DNA from: Prevotellaceae bacterium
GTDB lineage: Bacteria > Bacteroidota > Bacteroidia > Bacteroidales > UBA932
NCBI GenBank assembly: GCA_031289995.1
Contig: JAITOI010000112.1
Location: 1 to 6,461, forward strand
Direction: 5' to 3'
DNA length: 6,461 bases
Both the position numbers and the translations under genes were made by a program. The notes beneath the pieces were generated by a model. That model was given only the letters and a program-made list of their open reading frames with translations. It did not search any database and was not told the origin of the DNA. Below are positions 1-4,578 of the stretch, piece by piece; position 1 is the first letter of the stretch; each line of letters starts with the position of its first letter.

Positions 1-335
1 AGAGCGTTCATGAGCGAAGCATTGTCGGTGTAAGCTTCCGTGTTGAAGGCGAGGTCGAGCACCGGATACTCTATCCAATCCTTCTCCAAATCGTAGATGA
101 TCAGCCCCTCGAAGAGCTCTTTTTGGCCGAGAAAAAAGGCCTTGAGCGTGCTCAAAAAAAGGCTCTTCCCGAAGCGCCGCGGGCGGCCGAGAAAGTTAGG
201 ACGCCCGTCTTTTGCTAAGCGGTAAACGTAGGCCGTTTTGTCCACGTAGAGAAACTTTGAGCTGCGCAATTTCGCAAAATCTTGAATGCCAATGGGCAGG
301 TTGCGGGTGGGGTCGAAGTTGAGGATGTCATTCAT
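1..335 (-). CDS. AAA-ATPase-like / DUF1703-type protein, N-terminal part (partial)
   Basis: The first 111 residues of a protein that runs off the left edge. The sequence begins MNDILNFDPTRNLPIG, followed by a YVDKT motif (residues 30-34) and RPRRFGKSLFLSTLKAFF (51-68), a variant P-loop with FGKS in place of the classic GxxxxGK. This order is typical of the AAA-ATPase_like (PF09820) proteins that usually carry a C-terminal PD-(D/E)XK nuclease-like domain (PF08011), which would lie outside the window. Such genes are often multi-copy in Bacteroidetes and their cellular role is unknown; none is inferred here. The start is the ATG at 333-335: an in-frame TAA lies just upstream at 348-350 with no other start between. 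Base composition of positions 1-300 is about 52% GC, against about 61% in a 300-base sample (541-840) of the neighbouring antiporter gene, which fits a mobile or recently amplified family. It has its own -7 box in the 53-base gap after the antiporter gene. Confidence 0.88.
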   Translation of the reverse strand, partial: MNDILNFDPTRNLPIGIQDFAKLRSSKFLYVDKTAYVYRLAKDGRPNFLGRPRRFGKSLFLSTLKAFFLGQKELFEGLIIYDLEKDWIEYPVLDLAFNTEAYTDNASLMNA

Positions 336-361
336 GGCTTGATGCGTTTAGAAGGTGGGCG

Positions 362-369
362 CAAAGGTA
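362..369 (-). promoter_or_regulatory. Bacteroidetes -7 box for the AAA-ATPase-like gene
   Basis: On the minus strand this reads TACCTTTG, a full match to the Bacteroidetes -7 consensus TAnnTTTG, 26 bases before the ATG at 335. The same 26-base distance is seen at gmk. No good -33 TTTG lies at the usual spacing of about 20 bases; the nearest TTTG (384-387) leaves only 14 bases. The region upstream of the box overlaps the end of the antiporter gene. Confidence 0.6.
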
Positions 370-388
370 CAAAAAATTGGCAACAAAT

Positions 389-1894
389 TTACTCCCAATC
401 CACCTGCCCGCTCACGCCCAACTTTTCGAGCATTTGCGCCATCCCCACGGCATCTTCGGACACAATGAGCAGCTTGTCGTTGGCCTCAAGGGTGGTGCCG
501 CCGTAGGGCGTGATGTACTTGTCGCCGCGAATGATGAGCGATATGGCCACGCGCGGCGGCACGCCCAGCTCCACCAGCGGCACGCCCAGCGCCTTGGAGC
601 TGTGCGGCATCACCACCTGCACAAACTTCGACTTCACGTTGTCGTGGTCGCCGAGGTCGATGTCGATGGATATTTTGCGCCGCTGGCGAAGCGGCTCGGA
701 CACACCAAACAGCTTGGCCGCGTAGGACAGCGTGGCGCCCTGCACCAGCACCGATACGGCCGAAATGAGGAAGACAATGTTGAAGATGACGTGCCCTTTT
801 TCAAGCCCTGCCACCAGCGGAAACGTAGCAAACACAATGGGTACGGCACCCTTAAGCCCCACCCACGACACGAAGAGCTGGTTCTTGAACGGGATTTTGA
901 GCGGCAGCAGCGAGAGGAACACGCTTAGCGGACGCGCCACCAGCATTAGGAATGCGGCGATGAGCAGCGCCACGCCGATGAGCGGAATGAGGTGGCGCGG
1001 AGTAACCAGCATGCCCAGCACGATGAAGATGGCGATTTGCATCAGCCAGGCCATGCCATCGAAAAATTTGGCGATGGAATTTTTGTGGATGAGCTTCTGG
1101 TTGCCGAGGTACAGCGCACACACGTAGATGCTCAGGAAACCGTTGCCGTGCGCGAGGTTGGTGAGCGAGTAGGTGAGCAGCATGAGCGCCATGACCAGCA
1201 GGGCGTAGAGCGCGTCGTACTCGAGCCGGATGTGGTTGATGACGCGCTTGCCCAGCCAGCCGGTAACGAGGCCGAAGGCAAGGCCCAGCAGCATCTGCAG
1301 CAGCAGCGCAGGCACGCTGTGCCACAGGCTGGCGTCGGGGTGCTGCACCAGCCCCACAAACGTGATGGTGAGCAGGTAGGCCATGGGGTCGTTGCTGCCG
1401 CTCTCGAACTCGAGCATCGGGCGCAGGCCGCCGCGCAGCCCAAGGTTGCGCGAGCGCAGCACGCCAAACACGGCAGCTGCATCGGTGGACGACACCACCG
1501 CACCCAGCAGCAGCCCTTCGGCCAGCGAAAATCCGGGCAGCACCCACCACGCAAACAGCCCCAAAAAAATGGCGGTGAACAGCACGCCAAATATCGACAG
1601 CAGCGAGCCTGCAACCAGCACCGGACGCACCTCGCGAAAGCTGGTGTCGAAGCCGCCAAAAAACAGGATGAAGTTGAGCGCAATGGTACCTATCAGCTGC
1701 GCTGCGTGCGGGCTGTTGAACTGCAGGCCGAGGCCGTCCTCGCCCACCAGCATGCCGATGGCCATGAAGAAGAGCAGCATCGGCACGCCCGCGCGGAACG
1801 AGGTTTTGCTGGCCACGATGCTCGCAAAAAGCAGGATGGCGATGAGCAGCAGCACGCCGTCGAACGAGGATACCTCCATGATTTCTTGCAGCAT
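389..1894 (-). CDS. nhaP2: NhaP2/CvrA-type potassium(sodium)/proton antiporter
   Basis: A 501-residue inner-membrane CPA1-family cation/proton antiporter. Hydrophobic segments fill roughly residues 12-395. The family motifs are present: SSTDAAAVF (135-143, Asp138), FESGSNDPMA (163-172, with the Asn168-Asp169 pair expected in electroneutral CPA1 exchangers) and WVGLKGAVPI (344-353, with the conserved basic residue). A soluble cytoplasmic tail follows; residues about 420-490 resemble a TrkA_C (RCK_C) ligand-binding domain. The protein stops there, so it lacks the extra C-terminal domain of the longer (about 578-residue) E. coli protein. The likely role is expelling K+ (or Na+) in exchange for protons; the exact ion cannot be read from sequence. 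The start at 1894 lies 13 bases after the gmk stop, with an A-rich leader, which suggests co-transcription with gmk. A second in-frame ATG at 1879 (residue 6) is an equally possible start. Confidence 0.9.
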   Translation of the reverse strand: MLQEIMEVSSFDGVLLLIAILLFASIVASKTSFRAGVPMLLFFMAIGMLVGEDGLGLQFNSPHAAQLIGTIALNFILFFGGFDTSFREVRPVLVAGSLLSIFGVLFTAIFLGLFAWWVLPGFSLAEGLLLGAVVSSTDAAAVFGVLRSRNLGLRGGLRPMLEFESGSNDPMAYLLTITFVGLVQHPDASLWHSVPALLLQMLLGLAFGLVTGWLGKRVINHIRLEYDALYALLVMALMLLTYSLTNLAHGNGFLSIYVCALYLGNQKLIHKNSIAKFFDGMAWLMQIAIFIVLGMLVTPRHLIPLIGVALLIAAFLMLVARPLSVFLSLLPLKIPFKNQLFVSWVGLKGAVPIVFATFPLVAGLEKGHVIFNIVFLISAVSVLVQGATLSYAAKLFGVSEPLRQRRKISIDIDLGDHDNVKSKFVQVVMPHSSKALGVPLVELGVPPRVAISLIIRGDKYITPYGGTTLEANDKLLIVSEDAVGMAQMLEKLGVSGQVDWE

Positions 1895-1907
1895 GATTTT
1901 TCTGTTT

Positions 1908-2495
1908 TTAGGGGTTAGTGTTGGCTACCGGCTCGGCCTGCACAAAGCGGTGGATGGCCTGCTGAGCCTCGCTGATGGCGTGCTGCAGGTGGTCGTTGAT
2001 GATGGTGAGGTCAAACTTTTTGGCGAACGACAGCTCGTGCTCGGCTTTGGCCACGCGCTCGTCGATAACCTCGGGCGCATCGGTGTTGCGCCCCACCAAG
2101 CGGCGGCGCAGCTCGTCCACCGAGGGCGGCATGATGAAGATGAGCAGCGCTCGGCTGCCAAATATTTTTTTGAGGCTCAGGCCGCCGTACACGTCCACGT
2201 CGAACAGCACGTACTTGCCGCTGCTCCAAATGCGCTCCGGCTCGCTGCGGAGCGTGCCGTAGCGCTTGCCCGGGTACACCTCTTCCCACTCCACAAATTC
2301 GTTGTTCGCCACGCGCGTTTGAAAGTCGTGCAGCGACAGAAAGTAGTAGTCGCGCCCCTCCACCTCGCCCGCGCGGGGTTGGCGGCTGGTGGCCGAGATA
2401 GAAAATTCCAGCTCGGGCATCACCTTGAGCAATTGCTGCACAATGGTTGTTTTGCCCGAACCCGATGGAGCTGAAAAAATGATGACTTTTTGCAT
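1908..2495 (-). CDS. gmk: guanylate kinase
   Basis: A 195-residue cytosolic enzyme that phosphorylates GMP (and dGMP) to GDP with ATP, an essential step in guanine nucleotide synthesis and in recycling cyclic-di-GMP or (p)ppGpp products. The P-loop is SAPSGSGKTT (residues 8-17, Lys15). The guanylate-kinase signature TSRxxRxxExxGxxYYF spans 36-52 and supplies the GMP-binding Arg38, Arg41 and Tyr50. FVEWEEVYPGKRYGT (67-81) and the Walker-B-like FDVDVYGG (98-105) follow, then the lid motif RRRLVGRNTD (130-139) and Arg147. Length is normal for the family. The start is the ATG at 2493-2495, which puts MQKVIIFSAPSGSGKT at the expected N-terminus. A longer in-frame opening to 2582 exists but would translate through the promoter and is rejected. 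It is the first gene of a probable two-gene unit with the antiporter. Confidence 0.97.
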   Translation of the reverse strand: MQKVIIFSAPSGSGKTTIVQQLLKVMPELEFSISATSRQPRAGEVEGRDYYFLSLHDFQTRVANNEFVEWEEVYPGKRYGTLRSEPERIWSSGKYVLFDVDVYGGLSLKKIFGSRALLIFIMPPSVDELRRRLVGRNTDAPEVIDERVAKAEHELSFAKKFDLTIINDHLQHAISEAQQAIHRFVQAEPVANTNP

Positions 2496-2521
2496 GGCAG
2501 ATGAGTTGGGTGTTTCGCGCA

Positions 2522-2552
2522 CAAAGGTAGTAAAAATAATGGTTCGAACCAA
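2522..2552 (-). promoter_or_regulatory. promoter of the gmk-antiporter unit
   Basis: On the minus strand, a TTG (2550-2552) is followed after 20 bases by TACCTTTG (2522-2529). This matches the Bacteroidetes sigma-70-type arrangement (-33 TTTG/TTG, about 19-21 bases, -7 TAnnTTTG). The -7 box is 26 bases before the gmk ATG at 2495. It is the best-formed promoter in the window. Confidence 0.75.
2540..2551. repeat. 12-base perfect palindrome in the gmk promoter
   Basis: TGGTTCGAACCA reads the same on both strands and sits between the -33 and -7 elements of the gmk promoter, touching the -33 TTG. Its placement would suit an operator, but no regulator is identifiable and a single short palindrome can arise by chance. 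The core resembles the T-arm of a tRNA, but no tRNA is present here. Confidence 0.45.
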
Positions 2553-2605
2553 TGACGGCGAGCGTCTCCCGCCCGCCGTCATGGCGCAGTGAAGCGAAGC
2601 AATCC
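2552..2605. repeat. hairpin plus intergenic repeat-like sequence
   Basis: A 9-base perfect inverted repeat, ATGACGGCG (2552-2560) and CGCCGTCAT (2574-2582), separated by 13 bases, is followed by GAAGCGAAGCAATCC (2591-2605). The combination resembles the short dispersed intergenic repeats of the type TCATTGCGAGCGAAGCAATCC found scattered in many bacterial genomes. It is GC-rich, whereas the bases to its right are AT-rich. It lies upstream of both divergent promoters and codes for nothing visible. Whether it recurs in this genome cannot be seen from one window. Confidence 0.45.
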
Positions 2606-2650
2606 AGCAGCTTTTTCCATAAAAAAAGATTTATCCGCCCAGCGGTAAAT

Positions 2651-2681
2651 TTTCAATCCTAAATTTTTAATCCTACCTTCG
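2651..2681 (+). promoter_or_regulatory. probable promoter of the rlhA-like gene
   Basis: TTTC (2651-2654) is followed after 19 bases by TACCTTCG (2674-2681), which departs from TAnnTTTG at one position. The box ends only 10 bases before the ATG at 2692 but 31 bases before the ATG at 2713. The other promoters here leave 19-26 bases, which favours the later start. A short direct repeat, AATCCTA (2655-2661 and 2669-2675), lies between and across the elements. Confidence 0.55.
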
Positions 2682-2691
2682 CCAAAAAAAC

Positions 2692-4542
2692 ATGAACCCC
2701 GCACCCACACTCATGCCCGAGCTGCTCGCTCCGGCCAAGGACTACGCCGTGGCGGTGGCCGCCATCAACCACGGCGCGGATGCCGTTTACATGGCCGCCG
2801 ACCGCTTTGGCGCTCGCGCCGCCGCGGGCAACTCCCTGGCCGACCTGGAGCGCGCTGCCGTCTACGCCCACCGCTACCGCGCCAAGCTCTACCTGACGCT
2901 CAACACCATCCTGCACGAGCACGAGCTGGAGGCCGCGCAGCAGCTCGCCACCGCAGCCTACCACGCGGGCTGCGACGCGCTCATTGTGCAGGACATGGCG
3001 CTGCTCGAAATGGCGCTGCCGCCCATCGCGCTGCACGCCTCCACGCAGTGCCACATTGCCACGCCAAGCAAGGCGATGCTCCTGCACAGCGCAGGTTTTC
3101 GACGTGCGGTGCTGGCGCGAGAGCTGTCGCCGATGCAGATTGCCCACATCGCGCAGGCCGCACCAGCGTTGGAGTTGGAGGCCTTTGTGCACGGTGCGCT
3201 GTGCGTGTCCTACAGCGGGCAATGCTACCTGAGCTGCCACCTCACCGGCCGCAGCGCCAACCGCGGCGAGTGTGCGCAGCCATGCCGCTCGGCCTACAAC
3301 CTCGTGGACGGCAGCGGCAGCCTGCTGGCGCGAAACAAGCACCTGCTTTCGCTGCGCGACCTCAACCTCACCAACCACCTCCAAGCGCTGGCGCAATGCA
3401 GCGTGCGCTCGTTCAAAATCGAAGGACGGCTCAAGGACATCGGCTACGTGAAAAACCTTGTAGCCCACTACCGGCGGGCGATGGACGCAACGTTTGCGGG
3501 GCAAAAAAAGCCCTCGTCGGGGAGCGTTGTGCTGCGCTTTGAGCCGAACCCCGACAAGACATTTTCGCGCGGCTACACCACCTACTTTTGCGCCGCTCCG
3601 CAGCCCTCGATGGCGAGCTTAGACACGCCCAAATCGCTGGGCGAAAACATGGGCAACATCACACACGTGGAGGGGCGATGCCTAACCCTTGCATCGCCCG
3701 ACGGCGCTACGTTTCGCACGGGAGATGGCGTATGCTTTTTGGGCAAAAACGGCGAGCTGCACGGCGCCAACATTGTGCGCGTGGAGGGCAACCGAATATG
3801 GCTCGGCAACGCCGACGGGGCAAACGTTGGCGCAGCCTTGCATCGCAACCTCGACGTAGCTTTTCAGCGCCAGCTGGCCGCCGATAATTCGGCCGAGCGC
3901 CGCATAACAGTACGCCTGCAATTTGTGGCCACGCCAAGCGGCATCACGCTCACAGCAACGGACGAGGACGGCGTGTCGGCCACATTTTCTGCTGCGCAAA
4001 GCGGCGCAGAGGCGGAAAACGCAGATCTCGCAATGGCCACCATCAAGGTGCAGCTGGGCAAATCGGGCAGCTCCATTTTCAGCATCGCAGAGCTGAACGC
4101 GAGCTGCGACAAGCCGCGATTTTACAGGGCTGCAGCGCTCAACGAGTGGCGTCGCACCGCGCTGCAAATGCTGGAGGCGGAGCGACTGAAGCAGCAACGC
4201 TCCCCTACTCCTACACCTCCAACCGCCGATATTTCTACACCTCCGACCTCCGATTCTCCCTCGCTCGACTACCGCGCCAACGTGCTCAACTCGCTCGCCA
4301 AGCAGCACTACGCAAGGCAGGGCGCGAGCCGCATCGCGCCCGCCTACGAGCTGCATCCGCCGCGCGTGGCCGAGCTGATGCGCAGCCGCTACTGCATCCT
4401 CCGCGAGCTGGGCTGCTGCAAAAAGACCTGCTCGCATCCGCTACGCGAGCCGCTGTTTCTGGAAAACAACGGGCGCAAGCTCAGGCTGAAATTCGACTGT
4501 GCGCGCTGCGAAATGGTGGTGGAGAGCGTCCCAAAGTCCTGA
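2692..4542 (+). CDS. rlhA: U32-family protein, 23S rRNA 5-hydroxycytidine C2501 synthase (RlhA/YdcP-like)
   Basis: A 616-residue protein annotated by family as peptidase U32, although RlhA relatives modify RNA: E. coli RlhA (YdcP) makes 5-hydroxycytidine at C2501 of 23S rRNA. The U32 domain opens with PELLAPAKD (9-17), then HGADAVYMAADRFGAR (27-42) and LHASTQC (114-120). The U32 signature runs 163-181 (EAFVHGALC...SGQCYLS), followed by GRSANRGECAQPCR (186-199); Cys171, Cys178, Cys194 and Cys198 are candidate iron-sulfur or metal ligands. SFKIEGRLKD (240-249) follows. Residues about 290-500 fit the DUF3656 region, including NRNLDVAF. The C-terminal part ends KFDCARCEM (600-608), as E. coli YdcP does. 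Near-full length and end-to-end order similar to YdcP argue for RlhA rather than the shorter tRNA hydroxylase TrhP (YegQ). Residues 503-524 are a Pro/Thr/Ser linker with an internal duplication. The start at 2692 has an A-rich leader; 2713 (Met8) better fits family N-termini and promoter spacing. Confidence 0.87.
   Translation: MNPAPTLMPELLAPAKDYAVAVAAINHGADAVYMAADRFGARAAAGNSLADLERAAVYAHRYRAKLYLTLNTILHEHELEAAQQLATAAYHAGCDALIVQDMALLEMALPPIALHASTQCHIATPSKAMLLHSAGFRRAVLARELSPMQIAHIAQAAPALELEAFVHGALCVSYSGQCYLSCHLTGRSANRGECAQPCRSAYNLVDGSGSLLARNKHLLSLRDLNLTNHLQALAQCSVRSFKIEGRLKDIGYVKNLVAHYRRAMDATFAGQKKPSSGSVVLRFEPNPDKTFSRGYTTYFCAAPQPSMASLDTPKSLGENMGNITHVEGRCLTLASPDGATFRTGDGVCFLGKNGELHGANIVRVEGNRIWLGNADGANVGAALHRNLDVAFQRQLAADNSAERRITVRLQFVATPSGITLTATDEDGVSATFSAAQSGAEAENADLAMATIKVQLGKSGSSIFSIAELNASCDKPRFYRAAALNEWRRTALQMLEAERLKQQRSPTPTPPTADISTPPTSDSPSLDYRANVLNSLAKQHYARQGASRIAPAYELHPPRVAELMRSRYCILRELGCCKKTCSHPLREPLFLENNGRKLRLKFDCARCEMVVESVPKS
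4211..4258 (+). repeat. 24-base tandem duplication in the rlhA linker
   Basis: Two adjacent 24-base units (4211-4234 and 4235-4258) agree at 19 of 24 positions and share their first ten bases, CTACACCTCC. Being a multiple of three, the duplication keeps the frame and gives two eight-residue units, TPPTADIS (508-515) and TPPTSDSP (516-523), in a Pro/Thr/Ser linker between the DUF3656 region and the Cys-rich C-terminal part. Confidence 0.75.
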
Positions 4543-4551
4543 TTTTTTTCG

Positions 4552-4559
4552 TACCTTTG
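4552..4559 (+). promoter_or_regulatory. Bacteroidetes -7 box for uvrA
   Basis: TACCTTTG, a full match to TAnnTTTG, lies 9 bases after the rlhA stop codon and 19 bases before the uvrA ATG. A run of seven T (4543-4549) precedes it. No TTTG or TTG is seen at the usual -33 distance, which would fall inside the end of rlhA. uvrA can therefore start its own transcript, though read-through from rlhA is also possible because no terminator hairpin separates them. Confidence 0.6.
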
Positions 4560-4578
4560 CCGCCCAATTTTGAAGACT

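Noticed and set aside
992..1918. Long plus-strand open frame (308 codons) opposite the antiporter gene
   Set aside because: It is antisense to a gene with clear family motifs and reads as Gln/His/Arg-rich low-complexity protein, as expected from a GC-rich reverse frame. No promoter box precedes it.
2541..2550. GGTTCGAACC as the T-arm of a tRNA
   Set aside because: No acceptor, D or anticodon stems are found around it on either strand, and it falls inside a well-formed promoter.
2496..2582. N-terminal extension of gmk to the ATG at 2582
   Set aside because: The extra 29 residues would be translated from DNA that contains the -33 and -7 boxes, and guanylate kinases normally begin a few residues before the P-loop.
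2611..2628. CTTTTT / AAAAAG inverted repeat as a terminator or regulatory hairpin
   Set aside because: The stem is almost all A-T and would be weak; homopolymer runs readily create such matches by chance.
2659..3504. Minus-strand open frame (281 codons) opposite rlhA
   Set aside because: It overlaps conserved U32 sequence on the other strand and resembles no known family; a by-product of high GC at third positions.
4543..4549. T-run after the rlhA stop as a rho-independent terminator
   Set aside because: No stable GC-rich hairpin lies immediately before the T-run, and it sits directly in front of the uvrA -7 box.
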